Source: an uncultured Lachnospiraceae bacterium (GTDB taxonomy: Bacteria; Bacillota; Clostridia; Lachnospirales; Lachnospiraceae). From it: DNA of 64,000 bases. Below, one piece after another: positions 34,737 through 44,511 of the stretch (position 1 is its first letter; each line of letters opens with the position of its first letter). The notes under the pieces were generated by a model. It worked only from the letters and a program-made list of their open reading frames with translations, ran no database searches and was not told the DNA's origin. A program made the position numbers and the translations under genes. The stretch spans positions 1 through 64,000 of the forward strand of contig CAKRJY010000001.1 in assembly GCA_934352055.1 (NCBI GenBank). The letters run 5' to 3'.

Positions 34737-36106
34737 GCATCAAGATCTTCGATCTTCACACGCTCCTGCTCCATGGTATCACGGTCACGAACGGTAACAG
34801 CACCATCTTCTTCTGAATCGAAATCATAAGTAACACAGAATGGTGTTCCGATTTCATCCTGACGACGATAACGCTTACCAATGTTACCTCTGTCGTCAAA
34901 TTCACAGTTATACTTCTTAGCCAGCTGTGCATAAACGCTTTCTGCACCTTCATTTAATTTCTTAGAAAGTGGAAGCACACCAATCTTAACCGGTGCAAGT
35001 GCCGGATGGAAGTGAAGTACCGTACGCATATCCGGCTTCTCTTCTGTTCCAATGTTTTCTTCATCATATGCTGCACAAAGGAATGCTAAAAGCACACGGT
35101 CTGCGCCAAGAGAAGGCTCGATAACATATGGTATATAACGCTCGCCCTTTGTATCATCAAAGTATGTCAGATCCTGTCCGGATGTATTCTGATGCTGTGT
35201 CAGATCATAATCGGTACGATCTGCGATACCCCAGAGTTCACCCCATCCAAATGGGAATAAGAACTCGATATCTGTTGTTCCCTTAGAATAGAATGCAAGT
35301 TCTGCCGGATCATGATCACGCATACGCAGCTCTTCTTCTTTCATACCAAGAGAAAGTAACCAATCGCGACAGAAGCCTCTCCAATACTGGAACCATTCCA
35401 AGTCTGTTCCCGGCTCACAGAAGAATTCAAGTTCCATCTGCTCAAACTCTCTGGTACGGAAAATAAAGTTACCCGGTGTGATTTCATTACGGAATGATTT
35501 ACCTACCTGGCCGATACCAAATGGTAATTTCTTTCTTGATGTACGCTGTACATTCTTAAAGTTTACAAAAATACCCTGTGCTGTCTCCGGACGAAGATAT
35601 ACTGTATTCTTAGCATCTTCGGTAACACCCATGAAAGACTTAAACATCAGGTTAAACTGACGAATATCTGTAAAGTCATGCTTGCCGCAAGTAGGACATG
35701 GAACACTATGCTCCTTGATGAATCCCATCATTTCCTCTGCACTCCAGCCGTCTACAGAAGTCTCAAGTGTAATGTCATTTTCCTGTGCAAAGTCTTCGAT
35801 AATCTTATCTGCACGGAAACGTTCATGGCATTCTCTACAATCCATCAAAGGATCAGAAAATCCGCCCAAGTGACCGGAAGCCACCCATGTCTGTGGGTTC
35901 ATGATAATCGCACTGTCGATACCTACATTGTATGGGCTCTCCTGTACGAATTTCTGCCACCATGCTTTTTTGATGTTGTTCTTCAGTTCCACACCAAGAT
36001 TTCCATAATCCCAGCTGTTCGCAAGACCACCATAGATCTCAGAACCTGGATATACAAATCCTCTTGCTTTACATAAAGCAACAATCTTGTCCATTGTCTT
36101 TTCCAT
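34709..36106 (-). CDS. glyS: Glycyl-tRNA synthetase (single-chain, dimeric type)
   Basis: 465 residues of the alpha2-type GlyRS. The class II motifs are visible: motif 1 around GLANSWDYGNLGVELKNN, motif 2 in FRNEITPGNFIFRTREFEQMELEFF (about 205-230) and motif 3 near IEPSLGADRVLLAFL (about 335). The anticodon-binding domain follows at the C-terminus (LAPVKIGVLPLSKK). It charges tRNA-Gly. It follows the unknown membrane protein gene by 57 bases and belongs to the era-yqzL-recO neighbourhood. No T-box leader is visible upstream in the short gap. Confidence 0.96.
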   Translation of the reverse strand: MEKTMDKIVALCKARGFVYPGSEIYGGLANSWDYGNLGVELKNNIKKAWWQKFVQESPYNVGIDSAIIMNPQTWVASGHLGGFSDPLMDCRECHERFRADKIIEDFAQENDITLETSVDGWSAEEMMGFIKEHSVPCPTCGKHDFTDIRQFNLMFKSFMGVTEDAKNTVYLRPETAQGIFVNFKNVQRTSRKKLPFGIGQVGKSFRNEITPGNFIFRTREFEQMELEFFCEPGTDLEWFQYWRGFCRDWLLSLGMKEEELRMRDHDPAELAFYSKGTTDIEFLFPFGWGELWGIADRTDYDLTQHQNTSGQDLTYFDDTKGERYIPYVIEPSLGADRVLLAFLCAAYDEENIGTEEKPDMRTVLHFHPALAPVKIGVLPLSKKLNEGAESVYAQLAKKYNCEFDDRGNIGKRYRRQDEIGTPFCVTYDFDSEEDGAVTVRDRDTMEQERVKIEDLDAYFAKKFEW

Positions 36107-36163
36107 AATCTGATCCTCTCATTTCTTGTTCTATTGTGTACAGGCTATCTCCTGTATAACACT

Positions 36164-36874
36164 CTACTTATAAATAATGTATGTCAACTGTGTTGCATCT
36201 TCATTGCCGTCCGGCTGCGCAATTGCCACGGTATTTTTATCTACCATTGTCGTGCAGGCATCAGACACATAAAGAATCTCTCCATCTACGGTAACACTGA
36301 TGTTCTCTTTGATCACTGCAACCTTTAATTTCTTTTGAGATGTAATATCAAGTGATTCTACCGATGTTCCCTTTACGCCATCTTTTACGCTCACAAATGC
36401 GTCTGCAAAATCGAAGCCTTTCTTTGCTGCCTGTTTTACTGTTCCTGTATATAGTCCCAGGCTTGTAAACTTGCTGTAATCATCTGCTGATGCATAGGTT
36501 ATTTTAGCATATGCCACATCACCTTTTACTTTCAGACGATCCAGTTTAACAGTGTTTGCTCCGTTTTCTGCTGTGTATTCCTTAATCTGCTGTTTGATGA
36601 ATGTCTTTAATTCTGTCTTAGAGTAATCCTTTTCCGAAAAATCAGTCACTTCTTCGCATACGATTTTGCCATCATCCATAATCGTGATCATGCTTTCGTC
36701 TGCTGTACTGTCAAATACACCTACGACCTTGCATACCACCGCAATGATAATTGCTGCAATTACCACAAGTGCTGCTATAAGCATTGCAATTCTGCGCTTT
36801 ACAATCTTTGCATTTCTTGCTCTTCTCTTACTTGCCTTCACATTTTTTGCAGAATGTGTTTTCTTATTTTCCAT
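36164..36874 (-). CDS. Membrane-anchored protein of unknown function
   Basis: 236 residues. A strongly basic N-terminus (KNVKASKRRARNAKIVKRR) is followed by a single membrane helix (about 29-50). The rest is a soluble extracytoplasmic domain of about 180 residues, rich in Asp, Lys and Val with beta-strand-like stretches (GDVAYAKITY, ISVTVDGEILYVSD). There is no lipobox or catalytic motif that I recognise. It lies between recO (beyond the foldback element) and glyS on the same strand and may be cotranscribed with glyS. The anchor points to a cell-surface role, but nothing more can be said. Confidence 0.75.
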   Translation of the reverse strand: MENKKTHSAKNVKASKRRARNAKIVKRRIAMLIAALVVIAAIIIAVVCKVVGVFDSTADESMITIMDDGKIVCEEVTDFSEKDYSKTELKTFIKQQIKEYTAENGANTVKLDRLKVKGDVAYAKITYASADDYSKFTSLGLYTGTVKQAAKKGFDFADAFVSVKDGVKGTSVESLDITSQKKLKVAVIKENISVTVDGEILYVSDACTTMVDKNTVAIAQPDGNEDATQLTYIIYK

Positions 36875-36946
36875 GTATGATCGGTCCTCCTTGTTGTTCT
36901 AAGCACTTAACCGCACCATTATACTATGAATTTCTCCTTTTTTCAA

Positions 36947-37533
36947 GCCGCAGGGACGTTCCTTTTGTCACAAGGAGTGTCCCTTTTGGCACATGGACAA
37001 GCTGGCGCAGAACAGCAGGACGAGCAGCGTGCAGGATACCGGGAAGAAAACTTTGGAGCAGGTTAGGTGAGTCTCTTTGTGAAGTCTTTTCTTTTCATAA
37101 AATGTCTCTTGCGCAGCTTCGACTGACGTCAGGATGTGTCCACCTCTGACAGATATTCAGGGCTCCACTTATAAGAGATGCTAAGGACTTGGGCAATGTT
37201 TTAAACGATTAGTGGCAACCGGCGCAAACGAACATCCATGTGCGGTTGCGCCTCTCGGGTACATCCTTGTACCCGAGTTGCCACAGTATTTACAAGTCCT
37301 AAGCATCTCTAATTCGTTCTGCATTCATATCTGGCAGAGGTGAACATCATCCAAGACGGTTGTCGAACTTTGCAAAGACATTTTTAATCCCCAAAAGAAA
37401 AACTTCACAAAAAGAGACTCCCTGTTCTGCGACAGTTTCTTCCCTGCATTCTGCACGCTGCCCGTCCTACTGCTCTGCGCCAGCCATGTGCCAATGGGGA
37501 CACTCCTTGTGGCAAAAGGAACGTCCCTGCGGC
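36947..37533. repeat. Foldback element, copy 1 (about 587 bp)
   Basis: Terminal inverted repeats of 50 bp begin GCCGCAGGGACGTTCC on both ends with three mismatches. The similarity between the two halves continues inward over almost the whole element, so it can fold into one long stem. Inner arms AGAGATGCTAAGGACTT and AAGTCCTAAGCATCTCT (around 37,174 and 37,294) close a central part. There GGCAAC...GTTGCC holds two further hairpins (GGCGCAA/TTGCGCC and CTCGGGTAC/GTACCCGAG). No protein frame of note. The right end lies 6 bases after the recO stop. A near-identical copy is at 55,178-55,800. Confidence 0.85.
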
Positions 37534-37539
37534 CGCGCA

Positions 37540-38271
37540 CTACGGCAGAAATTTCTCGCTTTTAAACGTGTGCCCTACATAATGGTTCCGATACGACCGG
37601 AGCAGCTGCAAAAACTCTTCCTCTACCGCCGGTGTCAGTCGGAACGTGTATAATTTTTCCACTGGGGCAGAAATCACGTATTGAAGCGCATATAATGTAG
37701 AGCCGCCCAGCGGACTTCCTCCTGCACTCGACTGGCAGTTCGCACAAACACAGCCGCGAAGTCGCATACTGAAATAATCCAGATGTTCTTTTGTCCCACA
37801 GGACAAACATTCGAACACATTCGGATATTCTCCGCCAATGGTCAACGTTTTCAATTCATAAATTCCCCGAATGAGCGCAAAAGAAAACTTACGACTTTCT
37901 AACGCACGCAATGTCTGATACAAAAGCCGTAAGCGTTCCACTTCATCCGCATTTTCCTGCGCGTAGTATTCCGCCACTTCTAAGAAATAATACCCGTAGC
38001 AAACCATATCAAAATCTTCTGCTAATTCTCGAAAATAATTCTTAATTTCCGCCCGCACTGCGGTATATGTACTTTTGCCCTGATACACTTCAAACTGTCC
38101 AAAGGCAAAAGGATTTGCCGCCGCTAGAAGCTGGTTGCCCGAGCGGCGTGCACCTTTAGCAAAAGCCGTGATCTTGCCACGTTCTTTTGTCAGAATCGTT
38201 ATTCTCTTGTCGTACTCTCCCACAGGAATCGCCGAAAGAACCATCCCCGTCAGAACAATATTGAATCCCAT
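37540..38271 (-). CDS. recO: DNA repair protein RecO
   Basis: 243 residues from the ATG at 38,271 (GGAGG 9 bases upstream); an upstream in-frame start would add 14 residues that do not look like RecO. It has an N-terminal OB-fold (VLTGMVLSAIPVGEYDKRITILTKERGKITAFAKGARR) and a helical domain. Cysteines around 165-190 (CLSCG ... CVCANC) form a zinc site. It loads RecA and anneals strands in RecFOR repair. It follows yqzL and era as in many Firmicutes. Its stop is directly followed by the end of the foldback element, which may act as its terminator. Confidence 0.93.
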   Translation of the reverse strand: MGFNIVLTGMVLSAIPVGEYDKRITILTKERGKITAFAKGARRSGNQLLAAANPFAFGQFEVYQGKSTYTAVRAEIKNYFRELAEDFDMVCYGYYFLEVAEYYAQENADEVERLRLLYQTLRALESRKFSFALIRGIYELKTLTIGGEYPNVFECLSCGTKEHLDYFSMRLRGCVCANCQSSAGGSPLGGSTLYALQYVISAPVEKLYTFRLTPAVEEEFLQLLRSYRNHYVGHTFKSEKFLP

Positions 38272-38356
38272 GGGACTCTTCCTCCGCCTTTTTACAATAA
38301 GCAAGATAATCACTTACCTTACCACTTGCCTCAAATTTTTCCCACCATTCATCCAT
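38156..38356 (-). CDS. yqzL: YqzL-like small protein overlapping recO
   Basis: 66 codons from the ATG at 38,356 (AGAGGTGG 6 bases upstream). The first 30 residues, WWEKFEASGKVSDYLAYCKK, fit the YqzL pattern (aromatic-xx-F-xx-G-xxx-YL), and yqzL lies between era and recO in B. subtilis. Here no stop comes until 38,156, so the frame overlaps the first 116 bases of recO in another frame. The tail is rich in Asp, Ser and Gly with cysteines and may be an accidental extension. Function unknown. Confidence is moderate because the length is unusual. Confidence 0.5.
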   Translation of the reverse strand: MDEWWEKFEASGKVSDYLAYCKKAEEESHGIQYCSDGDGSFGDSCGRVRQENNDSDKRTWQDHGFC

Positions 38357-38432
38357 CCTTGCCACCTCTTTTTGCTTGTCTACTCTTTAGACTCTCCAGC
38401 AAAAAAGAAGATATACCAGATAAAAAATGGAA

Positions 38433-39344
38433 TTAGATTTCGTCCTTACGATAGCCAAAGTTCTTAATCAGATAATCGCTGTCGCGCCAATCCTTTTTCA
38501 CCTTAACCCACAACTTCAGATTCACCTTGGCATCCAGCATCTTTTCACACTCATAGCGCGCATTACTGCCAATCTTTTTGAGCATAGCTCCACCTTTTCC
38601 AATAATAATGCCCTTATGGGAATCCTTCTCACAGATGATGGTCGCATCAATATCATACATACCATACTTACCCTCGCGCCACTTCATCTGGTCGATAGAA
38701 ACGGCAATTCCGTGCGGCACTTCCTCAGAAAGCGCATGGAGTGCCTTCTCACGGATGATCTCTGCTACAATCTGACGCTGTGGCTGATCTGTTACCACAT
38801 CCTCGTCATAATACGCCGGTCCATATGGCAAATATTTAAAAATCTGCTCCAATAAAATCTCACAGTTTTTTCCACGCAATGCAGATAGCGGTACAATCTC
38901 TGCAAAATCATAAAGCTTTCTATAGGCTTCAATAACCCCGAATACCGCATCATGCTCTACCGTATCAATCTTATTGATAACAAGAATTACTGGCGTCTTT
39001 GTCTTTTTCAACTGGTCTACAATATGACGGTCACCACCACCGATATAATCCGACGGTTCTACCAGCCACAGAATAACATCCACATCCTGCATCGTATGTT
39101 CCGCCACACTTACCATATATTCGCCCAGTTTGTTTGAAGCCTGATGAATGCCTGGCGTATCCAAAAAGACAATCTGTCCCACATCCGGATCTGTATAAAC
39201 TGTCTGAATGCGATTGCGCGTCGTCTGTGGTTTATTGGACGTTATGGCGATTTTTTGTCCAATCAAATGGTTCATGAGTGTCGATTTTCCTACATTTGGT
39301 CGTCCAATAATCGTTACAAAACCTGATTTAAAATTATCCTGCAT
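38433..39344 (-). CDS. era: GTPase Era
   Basis: 303 residues, full length. The GTPase motifs are GRPNVGKST (14-22), DTPG (about 62) and NKID (about 124). The C-terminal KH domain has IIIGKGGAMLKKIG. It binds the 3' end of 16S rRNA and helps 30S ribosome maturation. It starts 15 bases after the M16C protease stop, with yqzL and recO downstream. Confidence 0.96.
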   Translation of the reverse strand: MQDNFKSGFVTIIGRPNVGKSTLMNHLIGQKIAITSNKPQTTRNRIQTVYTDPDVGQIVFLDTPGIHQASNKLGEYMVSVAEHTMQDVDVILWLVEPSDYIGGGDRHIVDQLKKTKTPVILVINKIDTVEHDAVFGVIEAYRKLYDFAEIVPLSALRGKNCEILLEQIFKYLPYGPAYYDEDVVTDQPQRQIVAEIIREKALHALSEEVPHGIAVSIDQMKWREGKYGMYDIDATIICEKDSHKGIIIGKGGAMLKKIGSNARYECEKMLDAKVNLKLWVKVKKDWRDSDYLIKNFGYRKDEI

Positions 39345-39359
39345 AGAGTTCTCCTTTGT

Positions 39360-42263
39360 TTACTCATATAAATTATATAACACATCAAACATATCTTTTG
39401 ACGCTTCCAGTGTATCCTCATTTCCAACAACACAGAAATAATCCTGATCCATAACAGACTGTACCATCGGTGCAAGTGCACGAATATCCTCTACACTGGC
39501 ATTTAACACTTCATCACGATACTTCTGTAATTCTTCAAATGTTGTTCCCCGCATATAACAAGCCAAGGCTCTCATTCCACGCTGCGCCGGTGTCAGTGGT
39601 GTATCCATCTCGCTGATCGTACCGATAATATATTTTGTCATATCACGCTCATCCGCATCAAACGCACGGATGTAATCTGCTGTATGTGCAAAAACATCAT
39701 TTGTTTTTTCCAGATTTGGATCACGGTAAGATGAAAAATAGGTGTCTCCGTTTAAGTTAAACACGCCACGGCAGCCATAAGCTCCACCCTTCACACGGAT
39801 ATTAATCCAGAAATAATCATAACTGAGTGCCACTTTTAAGATATTCATCGCTCCATGAAATGTATAACCATCTTTCATAAAGTTTCCCGCACGGCAAACA
39901 TACTGTACCTGCGATGCATCCTTAAATCCTTCTTTTTTGCGGATCAGCTTAATTTCTTTCTTTGGTGCCTCCTGTGTTGTCTCAAACAAATCTTTTGCTA
40001 TACCCGGCAAATACGTCTCTACCTGTGCATAAGCCGTATCGTCCCCTGTTGTGCTGACAAGCAAATGGGCTGATGTAAACACCTGACGAACCAGCTGTTC
40101 ACACTTCTTACGGATTTCTTCCTTTTTCTCATCATAATGCTCATCCAAATCTTTGATAAATTGATAATATGCAATACCGCTGATGCTGTCTGTAATAAGC
40201 GCCGGCACGGAAAAACATGCCATTGCACGTCCTGCCGCAAGCACATTTCCTGTATTGCTCATGCGCATTTCCAGACGGGATCTCTGTGACGCAATCAGTT
40301 CACGCATACGTGCCTCATCTGAAAAATCAGAATGCAGCATCATCTCTTTCATAAGTTGAATTGCCTTCTCTGCTTCTCCATACAAAAATTTTGCACGGAC
40401 TTCACATGTAAAACGTCCCTCATGCTTTGGTGAAGAATACGTAGTAAGCCCGACATTGATACCACCGGTATAAATATTTACGGCATTTGCCAAATCTGCA
40501 TAACTGTAATTTTTTGTATTTACAAGACCTAACATGCGGCTCATAAGAGACAGATACTGCCAGTCCTCCTGTGCCACATGCTCCACATCAAACACAAGGT
40601 TCAGATAATGGATACCATTGCTAAACACATTGTGATGTAAAACTTTGATGCCATCTACTTCTTTTTCAACCAGATCAATCGGGCGCGCTTCTTTTTTCAA
40701 ATCACTTCTTTTTAACATCGGAAGACATTCTAAAGCTTCCTTAGAAGACGGTTCCTGCTGGTGCTCTTTTAATGCCTTTGTCTGCTCGATCAAGGCATCC
40801 ATTTCTTCCTCTGACATGTTTGCCTTATATTCTGCAAGCTCTGCTTTTAACTGCTCTTCTGCTTCTGTTACCAGACCTTTTTTCGGCTCTACCATCAAAA
40901 CAGATGCATGCGTATTGGCAAGCAGATATGTCTCGATTAACTTTTCAAAATAACCTGTGTCTACTTTTTTACGAAGTCCATCTAAAACATCAATGCCATG
41001 CATGTGTACAAACGGCTGGTTTTCATCATAAAGCCAGCTATCCATGCATTGCAGACCAAAAATAAGTCCCTTTGGAAAACTGCCAAAGTCAGCTTCTCTA
41101 AACTGAAACTGTGACGCATTGATTCCGGCAAGAAGTGCCTTTTTATCGATACCCTCTGCGACCTGATGAAGCAATACTTCCTGAACCGTATCTACAAATG
41201 CCTGCTTATCCTCCGGATTGGCTCCACGCGCCATGACAGAAAACATCGGCTGCAGCATACCGGTATCAAACGATCCCATGATGTCTTTTCCAATACCTTT
41301 TTCAAGCAATGTGGTACGCACAGGTGCACCCGGCGAACTGAAAAGCGCATATTCTAACACGCTAAATGCCTGGTACAGCTCCTGATCAAGCGCATCGCTA
41401 ATGACAAAAGTATATGCTAAATACGTTGCATCTTTTTCATCTTCTGCAGATGAAATCGGATACGTCTTATCTACAACGTGCGGACGCGCAAACGGCTCCT
41501 GTTTTTTGATTTCAGAGTCCATCTCAATCTTGTCATATTTTGACAGATATTCCCGATCCAGATAATCGAGTCTTTCATCCATATCCATATTTCCATACAA
41601 ATAGATGTAAGAATTGCATGGATGATAATACTTTTTATGAAATGCCAAAAACTCCTGATAGGTCAGTTCCGGAATCACTTTCGGATCTCCGCCGGATTCT
41701 ACACTATACGTATTATCCGGGAAAAGAGAACTTAAAATTTCGCGGTATACAACATCATCCGGTGAAGAAAATGCACCTTTCATCTCATTGTAAACAACAC
41801 CATTGATCGTCAAATCGTCATCACGGCTCTCTAGTTCATAATGCCAGCCTTCCTGCATAAAAATCTCCGGATCTTTGTAAATATTTGGATGAAATACGGC
41901 ATCCATATACACATCCATCAGGTTTTTGAAATCCTGGTCATTACAACTTGCCACCGGATAAACCGTTTTGTCCGGATATGTCATAGCATTTAAAAAGGTG
42001 TTCATTGATCCCTTTACCAACTCGACAAATGGGTCTTTTAGCGGATACTTATCCGATCCACAAAGCACCGTATGTTCTATAATATGTGGCACACCGGTAG
42101 AATCCATAGGCGGTGTACGAAATGCGATATAAAAGACTTTGTTATCATCATCATTTTCAATCAGACTGATATGCGCTCCACTTTTTTTGTGGCGCAGAAC
42201 ATAACCTTTTGAGCCAAGATCCCCCAAATTTTCTTCTTTCACGAGTTCATACGCATTATGCAT
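39360..42263 (-). CDS. PreP-like M16C zinc metalloprotease
   Basis: 967 residues. HIIEH at about 61-65 is the inverted zinc-binding motif HxxEH with the catalytic Glu, and the distal Glu lies roughly 75-80 residues further (EMKGAF). The two M16 halves and the M16C-associated middle domain fit the presequence-protease family of peptide-degrading enzymes. There is no signal peptide, so it probably acts on short peptides in the cytoplasm. It lies between mscS and era on the same strand. Confidence 0.92.
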   Translation of the reverse strand: MHNAYELVKEENLGDLGSKGYVLRHKKSGAHISLIENDDDNKVFYIAFRTPPMDSTGVPHIIEHTVLCGSDKYPLKDPFVELVKGSMNTFLNAMTYPDKTVYPVASCNDQDFKNLMDVYMDAVFHPNIYKDPEIFMQEGWHYELESRDDDLTINGVVYNEMKGAFSSPDDVVYREILSSLFPDNTYSVESGGDPKVIPELTYQEFLAFHKKYYHPCNSYIYLYGNMDMDERLDYLDREYLSKYDKIEMDSEIKKQEPFARPHVVDKTYPISSAEDEKDATYLAYTFVISDALDQELYQAFSVLEYALFSSPGAPVRTTLLEKGIGKDIMGSFDTGMLQPMFSVMARGANPEDKQAFVDTVQEVLLHQVAEGIDKKALLAGINASQFQFREADFGSFPKGLIFGLQCMDSWLYDENQPFVHMHGIDVLDGLRKKVDTGYFEKLIETYLLANTHASVLMVEPKKGLVTEAEEQLKAELAEYKANMSEEEMDALIEQTKALKEHQQEPSSKEALECLPMLKRSDLKKEARPIDLVEKEVDGIKVLHHNVFSNGIHYLNLVFDVEHVAQEDWQYLSLMSRMLGLVNTKNYSYADLANAVNIYTGGINVGLTTYSSPKHEGRFTCEVRAKFLYGEAEKAIQLMKEMMLHSDFSDEARMRELIASQRSRLEMRMSNTGNVLAAGRAMACFSVPALITDSISGIAYYQFIKDLDEHYDEKKEEIRKKCEQLVRQVFTSAHLLVSTTGDDTAYAQVETYLPGIAKDLFETTQEAPKKEIKLIRKKEGFKDASQVQYVCRAGNFMKDGYTFHGAMNILKVALSYDYFWINIRVKGGAYGCRGVFNLNGDTYFSSYRDPNLEKTNDVFAHTADYIRAFDADERDMTKYIIGTISEMDTPLTPAQRGMRALACYMRGTTFEELQKYRDEVLNASVEDIRALAPMVQSVMDQDYFCVVGNEDTLEASKDMFDVLYNLYE

Positions 42264-42304
42264 ATTTATTTTCCTCCCATACTTTATTGCTATCTATTTT
42301 GCTT

Positions 42305-43171
42305 TTATTGCTTGATATTGACATCCACCTGTTGGAATGGAATAGAAATACCTTCCGCATCAAAACGAATCTTTATATCTTCTAACAGTTGCCAGCGCAC
42401 CGGCCAGTACTGATCTGTCGGCACCCAGAAACGCAGTCCGAGATCGACAGAACTTGCGCCTAATTCCTTCACAAATACATTCACATCTTCCGGCAGACGT
42501 CTGTCTTCTGCGTCCACAAGCTCCATCAAAATATCTTTTGCTTTCTTAATATCTGCGTCATAACCAATCGGAACCACCAGATCCATTTGACGTCGGTCGC
42601 TCTTTGTTGCATTTGTCAAACTGTTATTGGCAAGCGTCCCATTCGGAACCACAATAATCTTATTATCAATTGTGCGCAATTTTGTATAAAATACACTGAT
42701 TTCAATGACCGTACCTTCATTTTTATGCGTATCTTCAATGATATAATCGCCCACACGGAAAGGATGCAGCACTAAAATCAAAAGACCGCCTGCGAAGTTG
42801 GAAAGGCTACCCTGCAATGCCAGACCTGCTGTCACACCTAACGATGCCACGGCTGCGGCAAGAGATGATGCCGTAAAACCAAACAGACTAAGAATAATGG
42901 CAAACACAATAATCCACAGGAAGTATTTCAGCACCTGATCTGCGAACTGGCATACGCCTTCCTCTGCATTTCTTCGGTGCAGTGATTTGCCAAACATCCG
43001 GCGTACAATCGCAATGATTTTTCCACCAATGTAGGCCACCAGAAGCGCTAGTACAACGCTCCAGAAAAATCCAAGCACGGAAGGCAGCACCGATTCTAAC
43101 CAGCTTTTTAATACACCTTCATCCAAATTTTTAATCAGATTATCCGATAATACCTGTGACATTAAAATCAT
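42305..43171 (-). CDS. mscS: Small-conductance mechanosensitive channel (MscS family)
   Basis: 288 residues, the length of E. coli MscS. There are three membrane segments; the pore helix is the Gly/Ala-rich SSLAAAVASLGVTAGLALQG (about 105-125), followed by the conserved SNFAGGLLILVLHPFRVGDYI. The beta and alpha/beta cytoplasmic domains complete it (VVPNGTLANNSLTN). It opens under membrane tension to release solutes after osmotic downshock. It lies 41 bases upstream of the M16C protease gene in the same direction. Confidence 0.94.
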   Translation of the reverse strand: MILMSQVLSDNLIKNLDEGVLKSWLESVLPSVLGFFWSVVLALLVAYIGGKIIAIVRRMFGKSLHRRNAEEGVCQFADQVLKYFLWIIVFAIILSLFGFTASSLAAAVASLGVTAGLALQGSLSNFAGGLLILVLHPFRVGDYIIEDTHKNEGTVIEISVFYTKLRTIDNKIIVVPNGTLANNSLTNATKSDRRQMDLVVPIGYDADIKKAKDILMELVDAEDRRLPEDVNVFVKELGASSVDLGLRFWVPTDQYWPVRWQLLEDIKIRFDAEGISIPFQQVDVNIKQ

Positions 43172-43265
43172 ATTTTTTTCCTATACTTTCTTCACTTATT
43201 TTATTTCCATGATATCAAAAAACATTTACTCTGCCATGTTACAACAGTCTGGATAAAACCACAAG

Positions 43266-43291
43266 GGAGAGCAACAAAATTGTCGCTCTCC
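43266..43291 (-). terminator. Probable terminator of the leuB/ilv/ser block
   Basis: GGAGAGCAACAA pairs with TTGTCGCTCTCC with one mismatch and a 2-base loop, 36 bases after the serA stop. The tract after it on the minus strand (CTTGTGGTTTTAT) is only moderately T-rich. Confidence 0.55.
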
Positions 43292-43326
43292 TGCATTGTT
43301 TTCTTATTCATTTTACCAGATAAAAA

Positions 43327-44490
43327 TTATTTTACCACGCGCACGCGAATCACATTATCAATCGCATTTAACTTTTCTACAACCTCCGGTGTTACCGGTG
43401 CATCAATATCCAAAAGTGCGTAAGCAAAATCACCTCTCGTTTTGTTTGTCATATCAGAAACATTGATATTTGCATCACCAAGAATCGTCGTGTACTGTGC
43501 AATCACGCCCTGGCGATTGTAATGCAAAAGTGCAATACGCCCCGCTGTCTGACAAATTCCCATCTGACAATCCGGATAATTCACAGAATGTGTAATATTA
43601 CCATTTTCCATGTAATCCGAAATTTCCTGTACTGCCATAACGGCACAATTATCTTCTGCTTCCGCCGTCGATGCGCCAAGATGTGGAATAACAATCACGC
43701 CATCCTGCCCAGCTGTCGTAGGATTTGGAAAATCAGATACATATTTGCGAATCTTACCTGCTGCGATACCATCAAGTACTGCCTGTTCATCGACCAGAAG
43801 ATCTCTTGCAAAATTTAAGATTACCACATCCTTTTTCATCATCTGGATGGCGCTCTTATTGATCATTTTTCTTGTTGCATCCATAAGAGGCACATGAATC
43901 GTAATAAAATCACATTCCTTGTAAATATCTTCTACCGCATCAATATGTTTTACAGAACGGCTCAGATTCCATGCCGCCTGCACAGAGATATAAGGATCAT
44001 AGCCATAGACTTCCATTCCCAGATGTGTTGCAGCATTTGCTACTTTTACACCAATGGCACCTAAGCCAATCACTCCCAGCTTCTTTCCGGCAAGCTCAGT
44101 TCCTGCGTATGCTTTTTTCTGTTTTTCTGCCATTTTTGCAATATCAGTTTCGTCGCTTACGGATTTCACCCATTCAATACCACCGACGATATCACGGGAT
44201 GCTAACAGCATGCCTGCAAAGACAAGTTCTTTTACACCGTTGGCATTTGCCCCTGGCGTGTTAAAAACAACAATACCTTCTTTTGCGCAGCGATCCAACG
44301 GAATATTGTTCACACCTGCGCCGGCTCTTGCAATGGCTTCCAGACGATTTGAAAATGTCATGTCATGCATTGCTGCACTTCTGACTAAAATGGCTTCCGC
44401 TTCTTCTGGTGTATCCACCTTCTTATAATCAGTAGAAAACTGATCCAAACCCACCTCTGCAATGGGATTTAAGCAATGATATGAAAACAT
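43327..44490 (-). CDS. serA: D-3-phosphoglycerate dehydrogenase
   Basis: 387 residues. The NAD-binding motif is in GVIGLGAIGVKVANAA (about 141), the active His in VIPHLGASTAEAEDN (about 275) and the arginine/glutamate pair in NFARD. The C-terminal ACT domain (GVIAQYTTILGDANINVSDM) gives serine or related feedback control, and the length fits the short ACT-only type. It oxidises 3-phosphoglycerate to 3-phosphohydroxypyruvate, the first step of serine synthesis. It follows serC by 21 bases. Confidence 0.95.
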   Translation of the reverse strand: MFSYHCLNPIAEVGLDQFSTDYKKVDTPEEAEAILVRSAAMHDMTFSNRLEAIARAGAGVNNIPLDRCAKEGIVVFNTPGANANGVKELVFAGMLLASRDIVGGIEWVKSVSDETDIAKMAEKQKKAYAGTELAGKKLGVIGLGAIGVKVANAATHLGMEVYGYDPYISVQAAWNLSRSVKHIDAVEDIYKECDFITIHVPLMDATRKMINKSAIQMMKKDVVILNFARDLLVDEQAVLDGIAAGKIRKYVSDFPNPTTAGQDGVIVIPHLGASTAEAEDNCAVMAVQEISDYMENGNITHSVNYPDCQMGICQTAGRIALLHYNRQGVIAQYTTILGDANINVSDMTNKTRGDFAYALLDIDAPVTPEVVEKLNAIDNVIRVRVVK

Positions 44491-44511
44491 GGGTAATTCC
44501 TCCTTTATGAT

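Noticed and set aside
36947..37533. Foldback element as a group II intron or retron RNA
   Set aside because: The two halves are plain inverted repeats; there is no reverse transcriptase or intron core, and the same ends occur alone as hairpins.
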